Source: a virus. Taken from it: a stretch of DNA of 47,365 nucleotides. The notes beneath the pieces were generated by a model that ran no database searches, was not told where the DNA came from, and saw only the letters and a program-made list of their open reading frames with translations. Positions within the stretch are counted from its first letter, which is position 1. The number at the start of each line of letters is the position of its first letter. Positions 17,446 through 24,627 of the stretch are shown here, one piece after another. The DNA lies in the IMG/VR virus record IMGVR_UViG_3300035670_000356, positions 1 to 47,365 of that record; one strand, 5' to 3'. A program made the position numbers and the translations under genes.

Positions 17446-17615
17446 TGGTCAAAAAAGAGAAGCCAGTCTGGGACAAAAAAGACCCAACTCCAGGTAAGTC
17501 TAGTAAACTTAGTAAGAAGCAAAAAGCTTCTGCCAAGGCTAAAGCTAAAGCAGCGGGGCGCCCCTACCCGAATCTAGTGGACAACATGGCTGCGGCCAGA
17601 AAGAAGAAAAAATAA
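17445..17615 (+). CDS. Small basic protein (56 aa)
   Basis: ATG 17445 overlaps the previous TAA, and TAA 17613-17615 overlaps the next ATG. The product begins MVKKEKPVWDKKDPTPGKS, continues with an Ala/Lys-rich helix (SKKQKASAKAKAKAAG), then GRPYPNLVDNMAAARKKKK. The RPYPNLVDN segment before a basic tail recalls short conserved phage peptides, but I cannot name a family. It is part of the same coupled cluster. Confidence 0.65.
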   Translation: MVKKEKPVWDKKDPTPGKSSKLSKKQKASAKAKAKAAGRPYPNLVDNMAAARKKKK

Positions 17616-17716
17616 TGTGCGCTAAATGTGGATGCGGGTGCAAGCCTGGTAAGCCAGCGAAGGGATGTAAGTGCTCATGCGCGACCTGCAAATCAGCCAA
17701 AAAGAAAAAGAAGTAG
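17615..17716 (+). CDS. Cys-rich metallothionein-like mini-protein (33 aa)
   Basis: ATG 17615 overlaps the preceding TAA. The 33 residues hold eight Cys in a C-x2-C-x-C-x-C and C-x-C-x-C-x2-C arrangement (CAKCGCGC near the start, CKCSCATC near residue 18-25), then a Lys tail. Paired C-x-C clusters of this density are typical of metallothionein-like metal binders. No disulfide-exporting signal peptide is present, so metal binding in the cytoplasm or the virion is more likely than disulfides. The stop at 17714 lies in an A/G-rich run, and the -1 frame continues into a second Cys cluster (see 17677-17772). Confidence 0.6.
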   Translation: MCAKCGCGCKPGKPAKGCKCSCATCKSAKKKKK

Positions 17717-17772
17717 TTTGCGGGTGCGGTAACTGCGCTTGCGGAAAGGACAACAATGGCCAAAACTCCTAG
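17677..17772 (+). other. Minus-one-frame Cys-rich extension of the metallothionein-like gene
   Basis: In the -1 frame relative to the gene at 17615, an open frame runs past the stop at 17714 and encodes a VVCGCGNCACG segment with four more Cys, ending at TAG 17770-17772. The two frames meet within AAAAAGAAAAAG at 17699-17710, which contains A-AAG repeats able to slip by -1. A shift there would give one ~52-residue protein with twelve Cys. An independent start at ATG 17677 would also read this segment but has only a weak upstream site. A one-base assembly error is the main alternative. Confidence 0.4.
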
Positions 17773-18049
17773 CTTTATGAAGGGCAAGTATACAAAGTCT
17801 AAGGACGAGAAGATGGATGCTCGCCTTACTAAAAAGGCTGGCCTAGATAAAGAAGACAAAGAAAAGTTTGAAAAGATGGACAAGGCTCACGGCAAGAAAA
17901 AGAAGCCTAAGACCATTGCTGAAGATAAGAAAATAGACACAGCTCTTATCAAGAAGATTAAAGCCAAGGCTAAAGCCCATGAGAAAAAAGAAGGTAAAAA
18001 GGGCGAAGAGGCTGAGGAAAAACGAGAAAAGAAGAAGGAAAAGAAGTAA
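17756..18049 (+). CDS. Lys/Glu-rich small protein (97 aa)
   Basis: ATG 17756 follows AAAGGAC. The product starts MAKTPSFMKGKYTKSKDEKMDARLTKKAGL and then becomes a highly charged Lys/Glu/Ala helix with a KKEKK end, probably a long single helix or disordered. The motif KMDARLTKKAGLDKEDKEKFEKMDKAH suggests a small folded N-terminal part. It closes the cluster of basic mini-genes and is followed at once by a strong terminator. Possible roles are a nucleoid-like DNA-condensing protein or an internal virion protein; neither is shown. Confidence 0.65.
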   Translation: MAKTPSFMKGKYTKSKDEKMDARLTKKAGLDKEDKEKFEKMDKAHGKKKKPKTIAEDKKIDTALIKKIKAKAKAHEKKEGKKGEEAEEKREKKKEKK

Positions 18050-18082
18050 AGCTTGGGCCCCCGAAAGGGGGCCTTTTGCTTT
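18048..18082 (+). terminator. Strong, possibly bidirectional intrinsic terminator
   Basis: GGCCCCC at 18056-18062 and GGGGGCC at 18067-18073 form a 7-bp GC stem with a GAAA tetraloop, followed by TTTT at 18074-18077. Outside the stem AAAGC (18048-18052) and GCTTT (18078-18082) are also complementary, so it may work on both strands. It ends the mini-gene operon. Confidence 0.9.
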
Positions 18083-18092
18083 ATTATTGAAC

Positions 18093-18111
18093 TGGTTCCA
18101 TGCGGGAACCA
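18093..18111 (+). other. Small inverted repeat downstream of the terminator
   Basis: TGGTTCC (18093-18099) and GGAACCA (18105-18111) form a perfect 7-bp inverted repeat with a 5-base spacer. It lies in the 109-base gap between the terminator and the next gene, where a promoter for the tail operon would be expected. It could be an operator or an RNA hairpin. I see no clear -35/-10 pair in this gap. Confidence 0.4.
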
Positions 18112-18158
18112 AAGCTGTACCCCTGCGTTTGACCTTGATACTCCACTAGGAGCTTGCC

Positions 18159-18332
18159 GTGCCCTACTTGTTTGAAGATAAGTACCGAAAGGTATCGGAG
18201 CCTACTGAGGCGGATTTTGCCCGTGGCTTAGCCGATAGCAATGCCGAAAAAACACGCAAAGGTACGCAGAACTTTTTAGCAGGGCTGGTAGTGGGTATCT
18301 TGTCAGCACGCACGGGAAAACGGCGTAGATGA
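18159..18332 (+). CDS. Small hypothetical protein (57 aa)
   Basis: GTG 18159 lies seven bases after AGGAG (18147-18151), a good ribosome binding site, and the frame runs to TGA 18330-18332, overlapping the next start. The product begins MPYLFEDKYRKVSEPTEADF and ends with a short hydrophobic stretch (FLAGLVVGILSA, 12 residues) and a basic tail (RTGKRRR). The hydrophobic part is too short for a certain membrane helix. It is the first gene of the tail operon after the terminator. The role is unknown. Confidence 0.65.
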   Translation: MPYLFEDKYRKVSEPTEADFARGLADSNAEKTRKGTQNFLAGLVVGILSARTGKRRR

Positions 18333-18646
18333 TTAATGACGTTCTCTCTAGCTCACTAAAGAAGCTAACAAAAACACTTACAGCGGATATCCGCAAAGAC
18401 GCCCTTATTGCTGGGTGGCCTGTGGCATTGGCCGACTCCTTGTCTGTAAAGATTGAGCGCAACTCCCTATCGGTTGAGTACCCAGAAGACTTTTCTCAAA
18501 AGATTGAAGACCTTGAGTATGGCGACGGCATGTCTACACCTAGACCTGTGCTACGCCGGTTTGCCTCTAAGCATAAGTTGAAACTGAAGAATGACATTAC
18601 TGAGGCGAGCGCCGACTGGTTGTTTGAAGAAGGGATACTTCCATGA
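18329..18646 (+). CDS. Hypothetical neck-region protein (105 aa)
   Basis: ATG 18329 overlaps the previous stop and its end overlaps the next start (ATGA), so it is translationally coupled on both sides. The N-terminal half is helical and basic (LSSSLKKLTKTLTADIRKDALIAGWP), followed by a strand pair (LSVKIERNSLSVEYPE) and DLEYGDGMSTPRPVLRRF, a turn rich in Gly and Pro. Size and location just ahead of the tail terminator and sheath genes fit a head-tail connector or minor tail protein. I do not recognise the family. Confidence 0.6.
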   Translation: MINDVLSSSLKKLTKTLTADIRKDALIAGWPVALADSLSVKIERNSLSVEYPEDFSQKIEDLEYGDGMSTPRPVLRRFASKHKLKLKNDITEASADWLFEEGILP

Positions 18647-19254
18647 GTTTTATCCTTGCCGAAGACGCTGCCCTAAAAACAAAGATGCAAGGCATCGTAG
18701 TTCCTGACGAAAAGAATGGAACACGCTCAGTACAAGTCTGGTTTGCTAATCCAGATGTTGAGACTCGCCAGCAGTCGTATCCCTATATCACAATAGAACT
18801 TATTGGAATTGACTGGGCTAACTATAGACAGCACTCAGGTTATCTTGAAGATAACGACCGCCAAGGAACTGTTACCCCAATTAATGGAGAAGTGTTTAGA
18901 TATGAATCCCCAGCTACTTGGGATTTGCTTTATCAAATAACAGCTTATTCTCGTCATCCACGCCATGACAGAATTATCGTAGCCCACTTATTGGGCCAAG
19001 ATTTTGTAGCAAACCGCGGGTTTCTACCCGTGCCTAATGACCTAGGAACAGAAACTTCCTGGCGTCACATTGTTATGCAAGATTTCGCTAAGCGCGACAC
19101 CATAGAGGACGGACGTCGGTTATACCGAAGTGTGTTCACTGTACTCGTGACTAGTGAAGGAACCCCGACCGACGGAGATTCTGTCGCCTGGGTTGAAGAT
19201 GTACTGATAAACGAAAACCCAACCTATATCCCATCCGACTACGAAGAGTTGTAA
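18643..19254 (+). CDS. Putative tail terminator / sheath stabiliser (203 aa)
   Basis: The product has a pattern typical of contractile tail terminators (T4 gp15 type): an N-terminal helix, a beta segment with PYITIELIGIDW, RYESPATWDLLYQITAYSRHPRHDRIIVAHLLG, and a late VFTVLVTSEG strand. Such proteins bind the last ring of tube and sheath and join the tail to the neck. The gene sits immediately before the sheath gene, where T4-like and other myoviruses place it. Assignment is from position and fold-like pattern, not from a unique motif. Confidence 0.65.
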   Translation: MSFILAEDAALKTKMQGIVVPDEKNGTRSVQVWFANPDVETRQQSYPYITIELIGIDWANYRQHSGYLEDNDRQGTVTPINGEVFRYESPATWDLLYQITAYSRHPRHDRIIVAHLLGQDFVANRGFLPVPNDLGTETSWRHIVMQDFAKRDTIEDGRRLYRSVFTVLVTSEGTPTDGDSVAWVEDVLINENPTYIPSDYEEL

Positions 19255-19292
19255 TACTCGTAAACCAAAGAAACTAACTAAGGAGAAAACCA

Positions 19293-20780
19293 ATGGCATA
19301 CTTACGGCCAGGAGTATATGTTGAGGAAACCCTCAACCCTATTCCGCCTGTCGTAGGCGCTAATGCAACATCTGTTGCTGCTTTTCTTGGCGCTGCCGAC
19401 AAGGGTCCTCTAAACCCAACACTTGTGACTTCGTGGACTCAGTACACAAGCCTTTACGGTTCATGGGGCACAGAAAACACTCTCACAACCGCTGTCTACC
19501 TTTTCTTTGCAAATGGTGGAAATCAAGCGTACATAAAGAGAGTTCCAGGTGCAGGCGCATCATCCGCTACTAGAGTGTTTGATGACCGTTCTGTATCTAC
19601 TGACCCAACTCTTGCTCTTACCGCTTCAAGCGTAGGAACATGGGGCAATTCAGTTTATATAACAATCACTAACTCCACATTAGCTGACCACTTTGATGTG
19701 ACTGTCTTCTATGGAGGAACTGGAGCTGCAAACGTAGTTGAGCGTTTTACTGACCTCAACATGACAGCTTCTAGCCCACGTTACGCAGTGAGCGTAATTA
19801 ACGCAGGCTCTACTTATGTACAAGCATCAGACGAAGGCTCAACAGCTACCGGTGGAACAAGAAACCCATCTGTAGTTTCTCTAGAGCCTCTAGCTGGTGG
19901 CGCAAACGGCTCAGCTGTAACAGAAAGCGATATCGCTAACTCTGCTGTAGCCCTAGACACAGTTACAGAATCACTAGTACTAAACGCTCCTGGAGTTACA
20001 ACCTCAGCAGCTGTAAACGTACTACTCTCATACGCTGAAGGTCGCGACGATGTGTTCATAGTTATTGACGCTATTAACGACACCGTTGCTAACCAGATTG
20101 TTAGAGCAGCAGCTTACACAGCTAGCTCACTAGGTGCGGTTTACTATCCAAACCTAACAATTCCAAGCCCTACCTCAACAGCTGCAGGAGCAACAGTTAC
20201 TGCAAACGTTGGTGGAGCTATCGTTGGACAGTTCATGTCTACAGATGCTTCTCGTGGTGTCTTCAAGGCTCCAGCTGGTATCAACAACAGAATTGCAGGA
20301 GCAGTGTCTGTTCCTAAGTTAACTAACGCAAACTTGGACGCTATGAACTCCGCGTCTGCGCCGGTTAATGCGATTCGTTATATCCCAGGCAGCGGAATTG
20401 TAGTAATGGGCGCTCGTACCCTTAAAGCAGGGTATGCAGACCGTTACGTCCCAGTTCGTCGTTCCCTCATTTACCTACGCAAGGCTTTGACTGACCTCAC
20501 AACCTTCGCAGTATTTGAGCCAAACGATGCTGTGCTCTGGCGAACAATTAATTCCACGGTATCAACCTTCTTGACAGATTTCTGGTCACAAGGCGGTCTT
20601 CGTGGAGCAACTCCAGCCGAAGCGTTCTTCGTTAAGTGCGACTCCGACACCAACCCATTGATTAAGATTGAAAATGGAGAGGTAAACATTGAAGTCGGTG
20701 TAGCCCTACAACGCCCAGCTGAATTCGTCATTATTAAAATCGGTCAATACGACGGTGGAACAACCGTCTCAGTGGCGTAA
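19293..20780 (+). CDS. Tail sheath protein (495 aa)
   Basis: The start follows AAGGAGAAAACC. The N-terminus MAYLRPGVYVEE-x-x-NPIPP and VAAFLGAADKGP are hallmarks of contractile tail sheath proteins, as are the FFANGGNQAYIKRV segment near residue 75 and the C-terminal domain with YVPVRRSLIYLRKAL, NDAVLWRTINSTVSTFL, SQGGLRGATPAEAFFVKCD and VGVALQRPAEFVIIKIGQ. The length is in the normal range. The C-terminal arms interlock neighbouring subunits and drive contraction. It proves a myovirus-type tail and is followed at once by the tube gene. Confidence 0.97.
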   Translation: MAYLRPGVYVEETLNPIPPVVGANATSVAAFLGAADKGPLNPTLVTSWTQYTSLYGSWGTENTLTTAVYLFFANGGNQAYIKRVPGAGASSATRVFDDRSVSTDPTLALTASSVGTWGNSVYITITNSTLADHFDVTVFYGGTGAANVVERFTDLNMTASSPRYAVSVINAGSTYVQASDEGSTATGGTRNPSVVSLEPLAGGANGSAVTESDIANSAVALDTVTESLVLNAPGVTTSAAVNVLLSYAEGRDDVFIVIDAINDTVANQIVRAAAYTASSLGAVYYPNLTIPSPTSTAAGATVTANVGGAIVGQFMSTDASRGVFKAPAGINNRIAGAVSVPKLTNANLDAMNSASAPVNAIRYIPGSGIVVMGARTLKAGYADRYVPVRRSLIYLRKALTDLTTFAVFEPNDAVLWRTINSTVSTFLTDFWSQGGLRGATPAEAFFVKCDSDTNPLIKIENGEVNIEVGVALQRPAEFVIIKIGQYDGGTTVSVA

Positions 20781-20792
20781 GGAGAATAATCA

Positions 20793-21389
20793 ATGGCTAC
20801 TAGCAATATCTCGCGTTTTTCTAAGCTCGCAACAGACCCGTTGCGCAGTTTTAGATTCTACGCAGAATTTACGCCAGCTGAAACAGCTGCGTATGCGGGG
20901 AACAATAACTTCACCAAGTTTACTGGTGGGTTTACTAATATCTCGGGTTTATCAATTAACACCCAGAGCATTGGATACCGCGAAGGTGGATACAACACTA
21001 CTCTGCACCAGATTCCAGGGATGACCACCTTCTCCCCAGTTTCTTTCCAACGCGGAACTCTCTTCGGAGAAGACCAAGCTATCAAGTGGATGCGCGGCCT
21101 CTTTGCTGCTGCTGCCGGAGACGGAATTGCAGTAACACCAGATGCAAGCTCATTCCGCTGCAACGTTAACATCTGGGTTCTAGACCACCCTATTGCAGAC
21201 CAGGGCGAGAACGCGTTTAAGATGCGGTTCAAGATTCACAACGCTTGGATTAGCAGCCTTAGCTACTCAGACCTCAATGCAACAGACAACCAAATCTTGT
21301 TCGAGACAATGCAGCTCGTACATGAGGGTCTATCGGTATCCTTTACCGACTCAGCAGGAAATCCTTTAGCAAGTCAGGCAAAGGGATAA
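20793..21389 (+). CDS. Tail tube protein (198 aa)
   Basis: The sequence DPLRSFRFYAEF near the start and FTNISGLSINTQSIGYREGGYNT, TFSPVSFQRGTLFGEDQAIKWM and a late LNATDNQILFETMQLVHEGLSVSF match the T4 gp19-like tube family, whose members form the hexameric inner tube. The length of 198 residues is normal. It directly follows the sheath gene with GGAGAATAATC upstream of ATG 20793, the usual order in contractile phages. Confidence 0.95.
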   Translation: MATSNISRFSKLATDPLRSFRFYAEFTPAETAAYAGNNNFTKFTGGFTNISGLSINTQSIGYREGGYNTTLHQIPGMTTFSPVSFQRGTLFGEDQAIKWMRGLFAAAAGDGIAVTPDASSFRCNVNIWVLDHPIADQGENAFKMRFKIHNAWISSLSYSDLNATDNQILFETMQLVHEGLSVSFTDSAGNPLASQAKG

Positions 21390-21412
21390 AACTACTTTAA
21401 GGAGAACAATTC

Positions 21413-22207
21413 GTGACTGAAAAGCTAATAACAGACGCGTCGCTACTCGAAGAACTTACCAAGAAGATTGAGGAACCGGCTGCAGAAATTAAAACTGTAG
21501 CCCCTTCCAACACTGAGGTAGCTCTTCCCGGCGGCTTTGTTAACCGGGAAGGCTCCTTGGTGAAGTACGCCGAGGTACGAGAACTAACAGGAGTTGATGA
21601 AGAAGCAATTTCTAAATCAGGTTCTGTTGGCCGAGCGCTCAACATGATGTTGACCCGAGGCCTTGTAAGCCTTGGAATGGAAACGGCACAGCGAGAAGAC
21701 CTTGACAGCCTTCTTTCAGGAGACCGGGACGCAATCTTGATAGGAATTCGTAAGTGCACCTTCGGTGACACAATGCAATTCCAAATTAAGTGTCCGCACT
21801 GCGACACAGATTTAGATGTGACTGTAGACCTCAACAAAGACATACCTTACCGAGAACTAGAAGACCCAATTAATAATCGCACGTTCACGTTCAAGTCAAA
21901 GCTTGGAGAAGTACTTGTGAAGCTTCCAACTGGAGCTACGCAACGAAAGTTGATGGAGAACACCGACAAGACAGTGGCTGAGTTAAACACAATGCTGCTA
22001 GCTGGTTGTGTCTCTAGTATCAATGGCACTCCTTCTTTAGGAGCATCTACTGTTCTCAAGTTTGGAATGGCTGACCGTGAAAAGCTTATTAATGAAATCC
22101 TTGACCGTAACCCAGGTCCACGCCTCGGGGAGGTGAGTACGGCCTGTGAGGCATGCGGCGAGAACATCGCAATGCCGTTGAGCCTGGCCGACTTATTTCG
22201 TCTATGA
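21413..22207 (+). CDS. Tail assembly chaperone, gp26-like (264 aa)
   Basis: Start GTG 21413 follows AAGGAG. After an acidic N-terminus comes LPGGFVNREGSLVKYAEVRELTGVDEEA, the opening typical of the T4 gp26-like baseplate family (Pfam T4_baseplate). Two C-x2-C pairs, C127/C130 (CPHC) and C245/C248 (CEAC), probably form one zinc site. The position between the tube and tape measure genes is that of the tail assembly chaperone pair in many phages, where a shifted product is made by frameshift. The frame ends at TGA 22205-22207 in a C-TGA-C context, while the +1 frame continues open as a protein-like tail (see 22182-22352). Confidence 0.75.
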   Translation: MTEKLITDASLLEELTKKIEEPAAEIKTVAPSNTEVALPGGFVNREGSLVKYAEVRELTGVDEEAISKSGSVGRALNMMLTRGLVSLGMETAQREDLDSLLSGDRDAILIGIRKCTFGDTMQFQIKCPHCDTDLDVTVDLNKDIPYRELEDPINNRTFTFKSKLGEVLVKLPTGATQRKLMENTDKTVAELNTMLLAGCVSSINGTPSLGASTVLKFGMADREKLINEILDRNPGPRLGEVSTACEACGENIAMPLSLADLFRL

Positions 22208-22352
22208 CGAAAAGGATTACGAAAGCTTACTAGACCAGTATGAGATATTAACTAGAGCCTTTCCAGGCTGGACGTTAGAAGACATACGAAGTCTTTCGGT
22301 AAGAGAACGAATGAACTGGATTTTAAGAGCTCAAAGAAAGAGAACTAAATAG
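22182..22352 (+). CDS. Plus-one-frame extension of the tail assembly chaperone
   Basis: In the +1 frame an open stretch runs from 22182 to TAG 22350-22352 and encodes a protein-like tail (DEKDYESLLDQYEIL, then RAFPGWTLEDIRSLSVRERM, then basic). It has no ATG, GTG or TTG start in its own frame ahead of the conserved part, so it must be made by a frameshift. CTA at 22202-22204 followed by TGA-C matches the logic of the prfB +1 site (CUU UGA C). A shift there yields one fused protein of about 312 residues, parallel to the G/GT chaperones of other tails. Confidence 0.65.
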   Translation, partial: AWPTYFVYDEKDYESLLDQYEILTRAFPGWTLEDIRSLSVRERMNWILRAQRKRTK

Positions 22353-22365
22353 GAGGTGATGTCAG

Positions 22366-24627
22366 ATGTCAGTGCTTAGAGGCATGAATATTGGTGGCGG
22401 TAGAAACCAGACAAAAAAAGTAGAGTTGGTTTCTGAGTTAATTGCTGAATACCAAAAGCTAAACCAAGTACTTGAGAAGACCAAAACTCTCTCAGCCGAC
22501 ATCGCCAACAATTTAGAAAAGAGCAAAACTGCTGTATCCATGGCTGGTGGCCGTGGCGGCGGTGGCATAATCCCTGGTAAAGAAGGCCAGTTCGTAGACG
22601 AACCAGGTTATTCATCTTCAGCACAAGCAGCTGCTGAGGAATCTGCAAGTGGAATGAAATTTGGCAGGTTCTTAGGAACTACTGCCGTAGCTGCTGTTGG
22701 TTCAGCAATTGCTGGTATGCCAACTAATGCTCAAGTAATGGAAAACCGCTTTATAGAACAGCGCATGGCTTTTATGAGTGGCCGTGGAGTAGGAGCTGTT
22801 CGTGGTCAGCTAGCTGCTGCCGCAATGGGTGGAATTGTTACTAATGAACTAGATGCCGCTAGAGCTGCTGCAGCTGGTATGAGCTTTGGACTCATGCCTG
22901 GTGCAAATGCAAATGTAATGGGCAATGCCGCCACATTTTCTTATCTATCGCCAGGCGCAGGTTTAGAAGGTGGAATGAGAGCTACTGCAGCTCTTAACCA
23001 AGCTGGTAGCGTAAACAGACTTCGTATGCTTGGTATAAACGTCAGAGGCAACGACGGCTTCATGCGTGACGTAAAAGACATTGCCAATGAAGTTTACGAC
23101 AGAATTTTAAAGCCTGCCGCAGGCAACCGCCCAATAACTAGAAAAGCGATTGCCCTATCGCTTCAGTCCGGTGGCGCGTTAGATATGTTCCTGAATCAAT
23201 ATTTCGGCGGAGACCCAGTACTTAGACAAGGTGTAGTAAACGCTATCTTGCAAAGAGCTGGTGGCGGAGAGATATCTAAGGAAGCAGTAGTTGAGTCTGG
23301 TTTAGTGCCTGATATCGCTCAATCAGAGTCTGAAAGAATGGGCCAAGCTTTCAAAGGTATTCAAGCTTCTACAGACCCAATGATTAAGGGAATAATTGAA
23401 GCAAATGAAAAACTAACAGCTTTGGGCAGAGCATTTGAAGAGTTTGCTAAAACTGGAATAGGTCAAGCAACGTTAGCCCTTAAAGGTTTTGCTGCTCAAT
23501 TAGCCACAGGTGGCAATGGCGCAATGGGTGGTTTTATGGGCGTATTTTTAGGAAGTTTAATGGCTAATGTTATTCGCCCGCTATTTACAAAAATTGGCGC
23601 GATGATGGGGATTGGTGGCGCTGCTGGAGCTGCAGGAGCGGCTGGAGCTGCTGGCGCTAAAGGAAAAATGGGTTTTGGGAAGTTAGGACTCGCTTCTATT
23701 GCAGCTTGGTTAGCTACCATGGGCTTAGACAAAATGTTTGGCGACGATGTTTCAGAGGGTACTAGAGAAAAAGGCTTAGCTGCTGCAAGCATTGGAACTT
23801 ATGCGCTAACTGGCGCAGCGCTTGGTAGTTTTCTTCCAGGTCCTGGCACTGCGATAGGTGCTGTTCTTGGAACAACGTACGGAGCATTTAAACATGGAGG
23901 AACTCTTTTAGGCCTTGGAGGAGACGCATCTGACGACCCAGGCTCAATGATGGGCGCGGTAAAACCTTTTAGTGGAAACTACAGAATCACATCTAACTAT
24001 GGTGAAGTCAGACACTTAACCTTTCCTTCTGGAATAAAAAGCCCTTCATATGGCAAGCCTCACGGTGGAATTGACTTTGGTACACCTATGGGGACTCCGA
24101 TATACGCCGCACAAGACGGAATCGTAGAGTCCACCCCTTACGACTCGGATGGTTTTGGAAACTACATAAAAATAAAACACAGCAATGGACTAGAGTCTTT
24201 TTATGGGCACCTTGCTTCTAAAGAACGCAGTGGAGGTTCAGCTGTACGAGCTGGAGAATTAATTGGTTACAGCGGTAACAGTGGACAAACTACCGGTCCA
24301 CACTTGCATTTTGAAGTTAGACGCAACGGCGAAAAAATACATCCTAATGCCCTTTTAGAAGGAGCTGGTGAAGTTTCTGGCTCAAATGCTGGAGTGTACG
24401 CCAACTCTCAAATGGCTTCTAGTATTCAGTCTCTTCTTCCAAGAATGAGCACTGGCTTTCTTCCAGGAATTGGTGGAGGAGACGGCGGCTCTTCTGTTTC
24501 TTATGGCGGCGTATCAGTAACTATAAATATTCCTAAAGGCACCGCAATGGACGAAACAAAACTAGCAAAAGAGATTAAACGAGTTTTATCTGACGAAAAC
24601 CAGTTAAGAATGGCGGTAACTAGATAA
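22366..24627 (+). CDS. Tape measure protein with M23 peptidase domain (753 aa)
   Basis: Start ATG 22366 follows AGGAGGTGATGTCAG, a very strong site. The N-terminus is helical (residues ~18-50), followed by Ala/Gly-rich helices with hydrophobic segments (FLGTTAVAAVGSAIAG; MGGFMGVFLGSLMANV; IGGAAGAAGAAGAAGAKG). The C-terminal part is a LytM/M23 metallopeptidase: PHGGIDFG with H566 and D570, and GPHLHFEV with H646 and H648, forming the zinc site. M23 enzymes cut peptidoglycan cross-bridges, here probably at the tail tip during DNA entry. About 560 residues remain for measuring length, so a fairly short to mid-length tail is expected. Confidence 0.92.
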   Translation: MSVLRGMNIGGGRNQTKKVELVSELIAEYQKLNQVLEKTKTLSADIANNLEKSKTAVSMAGGRGGGGIIPGKEGQFVDEPGYSSSAQAAAEESASGMKFGRFLGTTAVAAVGSAIAGMPTNAQVMENRFIEQRMAFMSGRGVGAVRGQLAAAAMGGIVTNELDAARAAAAGMSFGLMPGANANVMGNAATFSYLSPGAGLEGGMRATAALNQAGSVNRLRMLGINVRGNDGFMRDVKDIANEVYDRILKPAAGNRPITRKAIALSLQSGGALDMFLNQYFGGDPVLRQGVVNAILQRAGGGEISKEAVVESGLVPDIAQSESERMGQAFKGIQASTDPMIKGIIEANEKLTALGRAFEEFAKTGIGQATLALKGFAAQLATGGNGAMGGFMGVFLGSLMANVIRPLFTKIGAMMGIGGAAGAAGAAGAAGAKGKMGFGKLGLASIAAWLATMGLDKMFGDDVSEGTREKGLAAASIGTYALTGAALGSFLPGPGTAIGAVLGTTYGAFKHGGTLLGLGGDASDDPGSMMGAVKPFSGNYRITSNYGEVRHLTFPSGIKSPSYGKPHGGIDFGTPMGTPIYAAQDGIVESTPYDSDGFGNYIKIKHSNGLESFYGHLASKERSGGSAVRAGELIGYSGNSGQTTGPHLHFEVRRNGEKIHPNALLEGAGEVSGSNAGVYANSQMASSIQSLLPRMSTGFLPGIGGGDGGSSVSYGGVSVTINIPKGTAMDETKLAKEIKRVLSDENQLRMAVTR

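Noticed and set aside
18083-18158. Sigma-type promoter in the gap after the terminator
   Set aside because: Candidate boxes such as TTGACC at 18129 have no matching -10 at a normal distance, so I do not call a promoter although one is expected here.
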